From Fervidicella metallireducens AeB (GTDB lineage Bacteria; Bacillota; Clostridia; Clostridiales; Caloramatoraceae): DNA of 64,000 nt. Each line of letters begins with the position of its first letter. Within the stretch, counting starts at the first letter, position 1. The translations under genes and the position numbers were made by a program. The notes under the pieces were generated by a model, which searched no databases, was not told where the DNA came from, and saw only the letters and a program-made list of their open reading frames with translations. The DNA is taken from the NCBI RefSeq assembly GCF_000601455.1, contig NZ_AZQP01000004.1, forward strand, positions 1-64,000. The letters run 5' to 3'. This document shows positions 55,882 through 64,000 of this stretch, piece after piece.

Positions 55882-55937
55882 AAGCCTGCAAATCTACAGC
55901 AGCTGAAAATGCAGCTGTTGGATAGCAGGCTTTTGAT
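55882..55937. terminator. Bidirectional nested hairpin terminator
   Basis: AAAGCCTGC and GCAGGCTTT form the outer stem. CAGCTG repeats allow an inner stem. Lies between convergent genes. Confidence 0.75.
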
Positions 55938-55961
55938 ATTAAATAGATTTCTTTTAAAGAG

Positions 55962-56483
55962 TTATTTTTGCGACATCAGCTTATGAACTAAATTTTTAAA
56001 CTTAAGCCACTCATTTTCATCTATCATCATCTTAGGACAATCTTTTCCTGTTATGTCATAATGCCTATACATATTATTTACTGTAAGCTTATATTTTTTC
56101 AGTAGAAATGCAGCAAGTTCTGCAGTATTGTTATAGGTTTTAGCCCAGTTACCGTCAGAGTTAACACACATCTCTATCCCTATTAGAAAATAATTAGGAC
56201 TATAAACTCCCTCCTTAAGACTGTTTCCTGCTCTTGTGTAAGAAGCCGCACCTACATGATATGCAATCTCATCATCAGGAATACATTGAACTATTGTTTT
56301 ATCATCAACAACGTAATGTGCTGAGGCAGCTCTGGTTGTGGTGTTAAAATAGTTTCTGTTTGCCACGGCATTTGCACCTTTACCAGTGTTGGCAGTCCAA
56401 TGTATAACAATACCCTTAAGTTTAAGGATTTTCTTTTTTGGTCTGTTTTGATTTGTTAAAAGCATCTTTGTTATTGGTAACAT
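55962..56483 (-). CDS. N-acetylmuramoyl-L-alanine amidase (Amidase_2 type)
   Basis: 173-aa zinc amidase with only the catalytic domain. Zinc ligands are His in GIVIHWTA, His in MYRHYDITGKDCPK and the Cys/Asp of KDCP. NYFNTTTRAASAHYVVDD and DEIAYHVGA are typical of the CwlA/PGRP-like group. No signal peptide and no wall-binding repeats, so it would be released by lysis, as for phage endolysins or mother-cell lysis enzymes, or act inside the sporangium. No phage genes are near. ATG 56483 follows GAGGTGAT; earlier in-frame starts overlap that site. Confidence 0.88.
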   Translation of the reverse strand: MLPITKMLLTNQNRPKKKILKLKGIVIHWTANTGKGANAVANRNYFNTTTRAASAHYVVDDKTIVQCIPDDEIAYHVGAASYTRAGNSLKEGVYSPNYFLIGIEMCVNSDGNWAKTYNNTAELAAFLLKKYKLTVNNMYRHYDITGKDCPKMMIDENEWLKFKNLVHKLMSQK

Positions 56484-56561
56484 ATGCATCACCTCAATTC
56501 ATAATATTAATCAACAATAAATATTGTTCCATGATTAAAACTTAATAGATTTATTAATTTC

Positions 56562-56590
56562 GAATTTACCATAAACACTGAACATATAAT
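56562..56590 (+). promoter_or_regulatory. Candidate SigE-type promoter of the aminomutase gene
   Basis: GAATTTA (56562-56568), 14-nt spacer, CATATAAT (56583-56590), close to kmATAtt-N14-CATACAHT. Confidence 0.35.
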
Positions 56591-56614
56591 ATTTTAAATG
56601 AGGTGGTTAGGGGG

Positions 56615-57889
56615 ATGAATATGGAAAAACTTAACAAAAGAAAGGCTGCTTTAGACAGGGCTGAGGAGTTAAAGGGTAGAATAGAAGAATATTTAAAAGT
56701 TAAGGACAAGATACCAAATGGAACAGCAGATTATCAGGAAGAAAAGATAAAAGAAAAAAGGAGAAAAATACTTTCTCTATTCAATGCTGATGAAGAAGAT
56801 TGGAATGACTGGAGATGGCATTTTAGGAATCAAATCAGGGATATAGAGACACTATCAAAAATAATATCCTTAACTTCCCAGGAGATAGAGGAGATTAAAA
56901 AGGTACAGAAATTATATAGATGGGCAATTTCTCCATATTATGCTTCCCTTATGGATGATGATAGATTTAATCCAGTCAGGCTTCAATGTGTTCCAAGTCT
57001 TTTAGAGCTTAATCATGAGGGATGTTTAGACCCAATGGCAGAGGAATATACAAATCCTGCAGGCTCAATTACAAGGAGATATCCCGACAGACTTATAATT
57101 AATGCAACAAATGTGTGTGCATCCTACTGCAGACATTGTCAGAGAAGAAGAAATATCGGCTCAGTTGATAAGCATAAATCAAAGGCGATATTAGAGGAGT
57201 CCATTGAATATATAAAAAACAATCCTGAAATAAGAGATGTTTTAATTACAGGTGGAGATCCTTTAACCATGTCTGACTCAACTATAGACTGGCTTTTAGG
57301 GGAGATACACAAAATTCCAACAGTAGACTATATTAGAATAGGTACAAGGGTTTTAGTAACACTTCCACAGAGGATAACGTCAAATCTTATGCAGATATTA
57401 AAAAAACATTCACCTATATATATAAATACACAATTCAATCATCCTCTAGAAATCACAAGGGAATCAAAGGAAGCATGCGAAAAACTGGCTTCCATCGGCA
57501 TACCTTTAGGGAACCAGTCTGTACTGTTAAATGGAGTAAACAACGATAAATATGTAATGAGGCTTTTAAATCAGGAATTACTAAAGTGTAAGGTAAGACC
57601 ATACTATATGTTCCATGCAAAATATATATCAGGCACAACACATTTTAATACCTCAATAGACGATGGAATCGAAATTATGGAATATCTAAGGGGATATACA
57701 TCAGGACTTGCAATACCCACATATGTAATAAATGCACCAAATGGAAATGGAAAAGTTCCTGTTTTGCCTGAATATGTAATATCAAGGGGTAAGGATTATG
57801 TAAAAATAAGGACATGGGAAGGAAAGTTTTTTGATTATCCTAATTTCTGTACAAAAAATATTAAGGGCTTGTATGAAGATAAAGAATAA
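56615..57889 (+). CDS. eam: Probable glutamate 2,3-aminomutase (KamA family)
   Basis: Radical SAM, PLP-dependent aminomutase of 424 aa. The [4Fe-4S] motif is C168-x3-C172-x2-C175 in NVCASYCRHCQRRR. PLP Lys is K380 in NGNGKVPVLP. Lysine 2,3-aminomutase has two Asp residues that bind the lysine side-chain amine, in a CDLS-like motif and in a VDAPGGGGK-like motif. Here they are K336 (FHAKYISG) and N373 (VINAPNGNGK). As I recall, the characterised glutamate enzyme has this Lys/Asn pair 37 residues apart, as here. The expected product is beta-glutamate, a known compatible solute. ATG 56615 or 56621 is the start. Confidence 0.78.
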   Translation: MNMEKLNKRKAALDRAEELKGRIEEYLKVKDKIPNGTADYQEEKIKEKRRKILSLFNADEEDWNDWRWHFRNQIRDIETLSKIISLTSQEIEEIKKVQKLYRWAISPYYASLMDDDRFNPVRLQCVPSLLELNHEGCLDPMAEEYTNPAGSITRRYPDRLIINATNVCASYCRHCQRRRNIGSVDKHKSKAILEESIEYIKNNPEIRDVLITGGDPLTMSDSTIDWLLGEIHKIPTVDYIRIGTRVLVTLPQRITSNLMQILKKHSPIYINTQFNHPLEITRESKEACEKLASIGIPLGNQSVLLNGVNNDKYVMRLLNQELLKCKVRPYYMFHAKYISGTTHFNTSIDDGIEIMEYLRGYTSGLAIPTYVINAPNGNGKVPVLPEYVISRGKDYVKIRTWEGKFFDYPNFCTKNIKGLYEDKE

Positions 57890-57915
57890 ATTCATTTTAT
57901 AGTTTCCAACAATAA

Positions 57916-57960
57916 TTAAGTGTCCCCAGAATTATAAGTGTCCCCAGAATTAATTCTGAG
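57916..57960. repeat. Short tandem direct repeat with palindrome
   Basis: AAGTGTCCCCAGAATTA occurs twice (from about 57918 and 57935). The second copy runs into CAGAATTAATTCTG (57946-57959), a perfect palindrome that covers the stop of the yheD-like gene. GTGTCCCC also occurs, inverted, at about 13745. It lies between convergent genes and may weakly terminate transcription. Confidence 0.55.
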
Positions 57961-59356
57961 GACTATATTTTTTAGCCATTTCCTGTTGATACAGGGATTT
58001 TAAATAGTATATAGGCTGTTTATAACATCTTGAAATACCTTCCCACTCACCAGAGATATTGGATTGTCTGCAAAGTTCCCTGAAATTGACTTCAATTAAA
58101 TAAACATTTAAATCCTTATCAAGACCAACATCAAAGCCTAAATCACAAAGTTTTAAATTTTTATCTAATATATTACAGATATCAATGCATGCTTCCTTAA
58201 TTTTTTCAATTGTTATATCCATTTTATCCTTAGAGGCTTCACGAATAACTTTTAAAGTTGAAATGGATGTACCACCAGCTGCAACATTTGTAACTGCATT
58301 ATTCTGTGATGCAACCCTTGATCTTGACCATGATATATCCCAGCTGCCCTTTGAATTCTTCTGCATAACAAACCTCATATCAAAGGGCCTGCCATGATAA
58401 TCTGCCAGTAGAATCCCTTGTTGAATAATATAGGTCCTTTTTCCCATAATGTCTTTTAGCTTAGACATAACTGACTCTAAATCCCCAGTTATTTTAATAT
58501 TCTCTCTATCTTTGTTATAAAAGGCAGCATAACCGTACTTTTCATCCTTAATAACCTTTATAACTCTTGAGCCAAAGCTGCCGTTAACTGGCTTTAAATA
58601 CGCTGCATCAAATCTTTGAAGCATCTTCTCAATATCATTTATGCCTTTAAATTTAAAAGTTTTAGGAATATATTTTTTAGTGATTTTATTTTGGGATAAT
58701 ATTTTTGCAACCTTAAGTTTATTAATTCTGGTATATCGATTCATGATTATAGTGCTGTTATTTAGTTTTTCAAGGAGTTTAAGCTTTTTATTCATACTGC
58801 TAAAGGGTGAAACAACACTTCTATTGTAAATTACATCAGGCAAAGGCAGAGTTTTTCTGGTTAAATAGGCATTAGAATCATCATCATATTCAACAACCCA
58901 CCCCTTTACCTGCTTTTTATTTAAATCTAAATCTTTAATTTTAAAAATATAAGCGAAGGCACCTATTGATTTAGCGGTGTCAGAATAAATTTCAAATTTT
59001 TCTTTGAATTCATTTCCATCAATATACCCTTCAAGAAGATTTTTATCAGCTAATATACCTATAAAGGGCCCTAATTTAATAACTGAAGTGTGGAAAATAA
59101 CTTCAACTTCAATATCATCTGGTATTAATAAAGTATCAAGTAAATCCCTATTCATACATAGAATTCTCTGAGAATAAGGACATTCCGCACATACAATTAC
59201 AGTAACATCAATTTCCCTTCCACCACAGATAAGTTTTGTTTTTGTATTGTTTTTAAAACTTATTTCCTTTGCAAGGTCAGGGGATATATATACTGTATTT
59301 CCTGATGAATTTTCAAATGGACTTTTTTCCTTTATTCTGCATATTAAACTTATCAA
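57950..59356 (-). CDS. YheC/YheD-family ATP-grasp protein 1
   Basis: 468-aa member of the endospore coat-associated YheC/YheD family. N-terminal domain about 1-110 (ending LGPFIGILADKNLL), then a linker with PLPDVIYNRSVVSP, then an ATP-grasp domain. The latter shows AAYLKPVNGSFGSRVIKV, IIQQGILLADYHGRPFDMRFVMQ, TNVAAGG and LGFDVGLDKDLNVYLIEVNFRE, covering the ATP and metal residues. It is thus probably a ligase, but no substrate is known. The likely start is TTG 59356 after GGTGGTG; ATG 59371 is an alternative. Last of four tandem paralogs. Confidence 0.83.
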   Translation of the reverse strand: MISLICRIKEKSPFENSSGNTVYISPDLAKEISFKNNTKTKLICGGREIDVTVIVCAECPYSQRILCMNRDLLDTLLIPDDIEVEVIFHTSVIKLGPFIGILADKNLLEGYIDGNEFKEKFEIYSDTAKSIGAFAYIFKIKDLDLNKKQVKGWVVEYDDDSNAYLTRKTLPLPDVIYNRSVVSPFSSMNKKLKLLEKLNNSTIIMNRYTRINKLKVAKILSQNKITKKYIPKTFKFKGINDIEKMLQRFDAAYLKPVNGSFGSRVIKVIKDEKYGYAAFYNKDRENIKITGDLESVMSKLKDIMGKRTYIIQQGILLADYHGRPFDMRFVMQKNSKGSWDISWSRSRVASQNNAVTNVAAGGTSISTLKVIREASKDKMDITIEKIKEACIDICNILDKNLKLCDLGFDVGLDKDLNVYLIEVNFRELCRQSNISGEWEGISRCYKQPIYYLKSLYQQEMAKKYSPQN

Positions 59357-59393
59357 GATTAACACCACCATTATTTTTAAACCTGATTTTATG

Positions 59394-60794
59394 CTAGTCT
59401 TTAGTATCCTTTGCTATTTTTTCTTCATAAAGATGTTTTAAAAAGTAAATAGGTTTATAATACATCTTTTCCCAGCCTTCCTCCTGGCCTAATTCATCAT
59501 TATATTTTTTAAAGTCTCTGAAATTAACTTCAATTAAATATGGGTTTCCATTTTCATCTATGCCTATATCAAGACCTAGATCACCAATATCCTTAATCTT
59601 TTCATCTAAAGCTTTGCAGATAACAAGAGAGGCTTTATAGATTTTATTTAAGGTTAATTCTGTTTTGCTGCCAAGTGAGGGATATAATGCCTTGGTTATT
59701 TTTACTCCCCTGCCGCCAGAAGAAACGTTTGTTACAATACTACCTTCGGAAGCTACCCTTGCATACCACCTGGATAAGGTCCAGTCAGCAGAAGAATCCT
59801 TCTGCATTGTAACCCTTAAATCAAAGGGACAGTTCTCAAAGGTTGTTAATTCAATTCCCTGCTGAACAATATACAAACGTCTGCCCATTATTTTTTTCAG
59901 GTTATCTAAAATAAAGTCTATATTACCCTGGATACTTAAATTTTTACCATTAAGGTGATAATATGCTTTAAATCTATCAGAAGATAATTTTGTAACCTTG
60001 ATAACCCCAAGCCCCAGACTTCTTCCAACGGGTTTTAAAATAACAAATGGAAATTCTTGAAGCATGTCTGTAATATTCTTTGAAGATTTAAGTCTTAAGG
60101 TTTTTGGTAGATAGATACTTACGGACTTATCCTTGGATAATATTTTATAAATCTTCCATTTATTTATTTTAGTAATTCGATTTATTATTTTAATATCAGG
60201 AACAGACCTTTCTAATTCAATAAGTTTTTTATCATTTATACTTCCCTTAGCTACAGCAAGTCTGTTGTGGATAGCATCAGGGACAGGGAGGGGCTGTCTT
60301 TTTATATAGGAAAAACCCTTTTTATCCCTTATCCTGACTAATCCATTAACAGATTTATTAGTAAGGTCTATATCATCTAAACTAAAAAAATAAACTAAAA
60401 CACCTGATTTTAGCCCGGCTTCTGAGTAAAAATCAAGAGACTCTCTGACCTTAAGGCCCTTTGCATATCTTTGGAGAAGTTTTTTACCTAGTAAAACAGC
60501 AATAACGGGACCAACTATAAAAGTACCATTTTTAAAAACAACATCATAGTCCATAGACTTTGGAAGCAGGATTTTTTCATAAACCCCTGATGAAAGGTAA
60601 ATATAAGAATTATTCTGCTCATTTATAGGTAACACCTGAATTTTAACTTTGATTTGCCTTAATCCGCACTTTAACTTTACCTCAGAGCCATTGGTCAGTG
60701 AGAATTTTCTTGCATTATAAAGGGAAATACCTATCTTATCTTCAGAGGTTGAATCTAAAGTACTTGGCAAAGATGTGCATCTTATTTTAATCAT
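59394..60794 (-). CDS. YheC/YheD-family ATP-grasp protein 2
   Basis: 466 aa with the full two-part layout. N-terminal domain about 1-115 (to VGPVIAVLLGKKLL), PLPVPDAIHNRLAV in the linker, ATP-grasp with FVILKPVGRSLGLGVIKV, YIVQQGIELTTFENCPFDLRV, TNVSSGGRGV and LGLDIGIDENGNPYLIEVNFRD. The Asn of the metal-binding EVNFR is kept. It lies 22 nt upstream of paralog 1 on the same strand. GGTGGTGTTATA precedes the ATG. Confidence 0.85.
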   Translation of the reverse strand: MIKIRCTSLPSTLDSTSEDKIGISLYNARKFSLTNGSEVKLKCGLRQIKVKIQVLPINEQNNSYIYLSSGVYEKILLPKSMDYDVVFKNGTFIVGPVIAVLLGKKLLQRYAKGLKVRESLDFYSEAGLKSGVLVYFFSLDDIDLTNKSVNGLVRIRDKKGFSYIKRQPLPVPDAIHNRLAVAKGSINDKKLIELERSVPDIKIINRITKINKWKIYKILSKDKSVSIYLPKTLRLKSSKNITDMLQEFPFVILKPVGRSLGLGVIKVTKLSSDRFKAYYHLNGKNLSIQGNIDFILDNLKKIMGRRLYIVQQGIELTTFENCPFDLRVTMQKDSSADWTLSRWYARVASEGSIVTNVSSGGRGVKITKALYPSLGSKTELTLNKIYKASLVICKALDEKIKDIGDLGLDIGIDENGNPYLIEVNFRDFKKYNDELGQEEGWEKMYYKPIYFLKHLYEEKIAKDTKD

Positions 60795-60813
60795 TATAAC
60801 ACCACCACAAAAA

Positions 60814-61914
60814 CTAATAGGAAATAGGATTATTTTCTTTGAGATATTTACAATACTTGATTATATTGCTATATACCTCATGGATTAATTGTCTGTTATT
60901 GGAACGACGGATGCAGCTTTTAGCAGGTTTTCCGTTAACCTCAAGAAGATAGAGTCTACCATGAATGTCTAAGGCAACATCAATGCCAAGCTCCCCTAAA
61001 AGGCCATAATTTATTTCAAGACAATTACATATACTAAGGAGCATCTTGTCTAATTCCTCATTAATCTTTATATTTGAAATAGGAAAGAGCTTGGGAATAA
61101 CATCTGCAAATTTTTTAACTTCCCCTCCATTGCTTATATTAGTAACAGGGGAGTGTGGTGAATTAGCAATACGAATGGACTTATCGCTAATTATCCATTT
61201 TCCTGAGGCGTCCTTTTGAACAAGGATTCTAACGTCAAGGGGTTTACCCTGAAAATGTGCTAAATTTATTCCCTGCTGGAGAATAACCTTCTTTCCATAT
61301 AAGCTGCCATTTATAATTTTTGTGTAAACATCCTTAGGGCTCATTTCATTCATATAAATCTTTCCAGATTTAACATATGAAACAATTAAAACTCCATCTT
61401 CCCTTGGATAAACTTTATAAATGTTTTCGCCTCTACTGCCACCTGAATCCTTAATATATACTACACCGTATTTATTTAAAAACTTTATTAAGGTTGCAGG
61501 ATGAGTACAAAGAGCAGTATCGGGTAAATATTTTCTTGTTTCCCTACAAGATAAAAGTACTTTATGGGTTTCCCATTTTGGAAAGTAATGTCTATTATTT
61601 AAGAAAGGAATTTTATACTCATTTTTAAAACGTTGTCTAGAAATTTTACCTATCTCCTTCTCCCTTGAGGAAAAAAGGGACCTGTCGTATATAACATCAG
61701 GAAAGGGGGATATTTCCAAAGTCCATTTGCCTTCCTCAGTATATACAAGTGCATTTATGCTTTTATTCCACCAATCTATATCATCAGGAGAAAAGGCAAT
61801 TAACTTAATCCCTTCATTAATTGATTCTTCAGCAAGGAATTGAAGACCGGATACGTTGGCTCCTCCAGCTATTTTTTTAATCATCCTTCGGCTAAAAAGT
61901 ACTCCTAAAATCAT
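60814..61914 (-). CDS. YheC/YheD-family ATP-grasp protein 3, short form
   Basis: 366 aa. It begins at the point (MILGVLFSRRMI) that corresponds to about residue 100 of the longer paralogs, so it lacks their N-terminal domain; that is the natural difference I recall between YheC-like and YheD-like lengths. FPDVIYDRSLFS, GVVYIKDSGGSRGENIYKV, ILQQGINLAHFQGKPLDVRI, TNISNGGEV and LGIDVALDIHGRLYLLEVNGKP retain the ATP-grasp core; the metal motif here reads EVNGKP, not EVNFR. GGAGG precedes ATG 61914, in a 4-nt overlap with paralog 4. Confidence 0.83.
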   Translation of the reverse strand: MILGVLFSRRMIKKIAGGANVSGLQFLAEESINEGIKLIAFSPDDIDWWNKSINALVYTEEGKWTLEISPFPDVIYDRSLFSSREKEIGKISRQRFKNEYKIPFLNNRHYFPKWETHKVLLSCRETRKYLPDTALCTHPATLIKFLNKYGVVYIKDSGGSRGENIYKVYPREDGVLIVSYVKSGKIYMNEMSPKDVYTKIINGSLYGKKVILQQGINLAHFQGKPLDVRILVQKDASGKWIISDKSIRIANSPHSPVTNISNGGEVKKFADVIPKLFPISNIKINEELDKMLLSICNCLEINYGLLGELGIDVALDIHGRLYLLEVNGKPAKSCIRRSNNRQLIHEVYSNIIKYCKYLKENNPISY

Positions 61915-63294
61915 ATATCAGCCTCCAGTTCCAAGTCAGATGAATGAAAACCTGTTAGAAAAACAGCATACTCTATGGGACGGTTGTAGCAGCGGTCCAT
62001 TATTATTGGATTATTAAGCCATTTTAAGCTCACCTTTAAAGGTTTTCCATTTACCTCTATAATCCATATTTCACCATTAACATCTATTGACATATCAAGG
62101 CCTAGCTCAACACAATCACCAAATTCTTTTTCTATTGCGAGAACAACTGATTTTCCTATATCAATCAGATTTTCATATAAGCCATCACTTTCAGTAATAT
62201 CCTCCTGAAATACTTCCCTCAGTATGGTTGAAATTTCTTCTACCGCCCCACCACTTCTAGGGCTTGTGATTATACTTCCAGCCCCAAGCCTTACTGCAAT
62301 GCCGCTTACAACCCAAAGTCCCTTCCAGTTTTTCTGAAAAAGCACCCTTAAATCAAAGGGATAGCCCTTAAAGCTTGCCTTTTTAATTTCCTTTTGTATC
62401 AGATAACCACCACCTGCTGCCCTGTACTTATTAAGCAGCATATCTAAATTTTTAAGGTTAGATAAATGAATGATTTCATTGTCATGGGTATTGCGATGTT
62501 CAACAATATAATTATTTTTTTCATCTAAGCTTACTTTGAAAACACCCTTACCCTTATATAAAAGATCTGGCTTTAAATACAGGGCTTTATATTTTTTTAA
62601 AGCCAATTCAACATCTTCATAGGAATGATACTGACTGGTTATTGGAATGTGGCTTAAAAGCTTTGGGTTTTTTCTTAAAGCCATGATGGTTTCCCATTTA
62701 GCCAGTTTAGGCATGGAATTAATTATTTTAAAATCCTTTCCAAGGGCATTTCTTAATTTAAGGCTGTTTTCTCTGCCGTATTTTCCAAAGCATCGGTCGT
62801 AAATAACGGTAGGAATCGGCATAATACGGCTAACCCATTTTGTATCCTCAAGGATAAGGGCTTTAATTAATTTTTTACTCCAGTCAATATCACCAAAGGA
62901 AAAGAAGCTGCATATACTTAAGCTGCCTTGTTGCATTGCTTAATTTTTCATAAACGCTGTCACCCTTTCCCTCACCCATAATAGCAGCCTTTACTGAGCT
63001 TATAAAAACACCGATATAGGGCCCTAATTCCAGGGTGTCTTCCTTTAAAATTCTAACCTGCATTACCATATTTTCAGGTAAGTGAATAAGATTTTTAAGA
63101 TCCTCTGAAAGTTTAATAGTATCTTCATCATCTTTTTCTAAAACAGTTATATCTGCATCAATTAAAAGGGAACCGAATTTTAAAGTAATAGTCTTTAAAT
63201 TATCTTTAATGTCAAGTGTTTTCATTTGATTTTCAGTAAGAAAACAAGATTTAGGAAGATTAGAGGAAATATATTTAATTTTTATCTGGTTCAT
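61911..63294 (-). CDS. YheC/YheD-family ATP-grasp protein 4 (frame broken)
   Basis: About 460 aa when repaired. The N-terminal part (MNQIKIKYISSNLPKSCFL to KLSNAT) and the rest (GSLSICSFFSFGDIDWSKKLI onward) are in different frames. The junction GCAACAAGGCAGC near 62925 becomes continuous (SNATGSLSICSF) if one base is removed. The ATP-grasp core shows KALYLKPDLLYKGKGVFKV, LIQKEIKKASFKGYPFDLRV and LGLDMSIDVNGEIWIIEVNGKP. ATG 63294 follows AGGAGGTGG; the earlier in-frame GTG 63306 is part of that site. First of the four paralogs, just downstream of the Mur-ligase gene. Confidence 0.8.
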
Positions 63295-63325
63295 TATTAC
63301 CGCCACCTCCTAGGGTTGCATAAAG

Positions 63326-64000
63326 TCAAAGATTAACGTGATTTTCAGGTGCTTTTAAAAGAACAATTGTATTTTCATTCAGATATGGGAGAATAAAATT
63401 CCTTACATATCTTCCCTTAGGTATAAATATAACCTTATCCTTATCCATACCAAGCTCAAGGGCTTTTTTCCCTATATCAACTGGAATGCTGCCAACTACA
63501 ACAATGAGATCAACTCCCACTTCAACTGCCTTTTTCCCCATTTCAGCATATTGCTCCATGGCGTATTGGCTGGTACCAAGATTATACATATACCCTAAGA
63601 TTGCTATTTTCTTCTTCTTTCCTGCAATATCCTTTAAAACCTCTAAAGCTGCCTTTAATGCAGGAGGAGTGTTGTTGTAATTATCATCAATAATTATAGA
63701 ACCCTTTGGACCTTTTCTAAGCTGAAGTCGGTGTTCAACGGGGTTAAAGCTTTTAAGGGCACTTAAGGCATCGGGGATGCTTATACCCAGGGAAGATACA
63801 GCAGCTATTGAAGCAAGGGCGTTATATACATTATGCTTTCCAAGACCTTTAATAAAGCCTTGGTAGATTTGATTCCTATAGTAAAATGAAAATTTTATTC
63901 CATTTTTATAATAATCAGCAGCTTTAATCCTGAAATCAGAGCTTTGGTCATATCCAAAATAAATAATTTTTTTAGCCCTGCTGATATCTATTGTTTTTAT
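63326..64000 (-). CDS. MurF-like Mur ligase, 5' end outside window
   Basis: The reading frame is open from the window edge to 63326 (225 codons), so the N-terminus lies beyond 64000. The visible part is the end of the central domain (GLGKHNVYNALASIAAVSSLGI) and the C-terminal domain (IIIDDNYNNTPPALKAALEVL, KIAILGYMYNLG), close to MurF (UDP-MurNAc-tripeptide:D-Ala-D-Ala ligase). It could be MurF itself, or a paralog dedicated to the ATP-grasp cluster it precedes by only about 30 nt. That linkage makes a paralog more attractive, but it is not proven. Confidence 0.8.
   Translation of the reverse strand: MKTIDISRAKKIIYFGYDQSSDFRIKAADYYKNGIKFSFYYRNQIYQGFIKGLGKHNVYNALASIAAVSSLGISIPDALSALKSFNPVEHRLQLRKGPKGSIIIDDNYNNTPPALKAALEVLKDIAGKKKKIAILGYMYNLGTSQYAMEQYAEMGKKAVEVGVDLIVVVGSIPVDIGKKALELGMDKDKVIFIPKGRYVRNFILPYLNENTIVLLKAPENHVNL

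Noticed and set aside
56615-57889. Annotation as lysine 2,3-aminomutase
   Set aside because: Both lysine-binding Asp positions are changed to the Lys/Asn pair of the glutamate enzyme.

Overview
The window looks like chromosomal DNA from a low-GC, endospore-forming member of the Clostridia (Clostridium sensu lato). The evidence is an AT-rich sequence with strong AGGAGG ribosome sites, T-box leaders, an acetylase-type diaminopimelate (DAP) pathway, and many spore genes: a PdaB-type deacetylase, a small acid-soluble spore protein, YtxC, a GerA-family receptor locus and four YheC/YheD coat-associated ATP-grasp genes. I see no transposase, prophage, CRISPR array or rRNA operon.

Layout. 1-2.4 kb: PdaB-like deacetylase, a stand-alone Mur-ligase-like domain and a tandem-OB SSB-like protein. 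2.4-6.3 kb (minus strand): dapA, dapB, a PatA-type aminotransferase and dapH. 6.4-13.7 kb: SASP, manA, a methyltransferase, hslO (Hsp33), methionine gamma-lyase, five tRNAs (Val-Asp-Phe-Gly-Cys) behind tandem promoters, an MFS exporter and a DUF6873-like protein. 13.8-23.1 kb: ytxC, then a germination locus with one A, three B and three C subunits. 23.1-33.4 kb: thrS behind a Thr T-box, infC-rpmI-rplT behind an L20-type leader, a KtrB/KtrA potassium system, an SpoU methyltransferase, and pheST behind a Phe T-box. 33.7-55.9 kb: ZapA-like protein, coiled-coil proteins, and a spore-surface region of large DUF11/CnaB-type proteins around a nine-gene nucleotide-sugar operon. 56-64 kb: amidase, a radical-SAM aminomutase with glutamate-type substrate residues, four tandem YheC/YheD genes and a MurF-like ligase running off the end.

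How it fits together. The last 30 kb reads as a spore-surface province. The sugar operon (rfbABC, GNAT, ACP, FkbH-type HAD, DegT aminotransferase, glycosyltransferase, VOC protein, no rfbD) has the parts for an N-acylated 4-amino-4,6-dideoxy sugar. That resembles anthrose of Bacillus exosporium in logic, but with a dedicated acyl/glyceryl-ACP supply. Signal-less DUF11/CnaB proteins that could be assembled on or glycosylated at the spore surface flank it. Promoter-like sequences of the SigK type (mACm-N16-CATAnnnTA) lie before at least two, and perhaps five, of these genes. The ATP-grasp and Mur-ligase genes at the right end resemble, as separate proteins, the two enzyme types fused in cyanophycin synthetase. 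Next to them is a likely beta-glutamate-forming enzyme. A spore-associated non-ribosomal polyamide is a testable hypothesis, not a demonstrated function.

Caveat. Seven genes (dapH, hslO, MFS, infC, pheT, a glycosyltransferase, a yheC/D gene) are each broken by one small indel although both halves are well conserved. Two are normally essential, so most are probably sequence errors, not pseudogenes.
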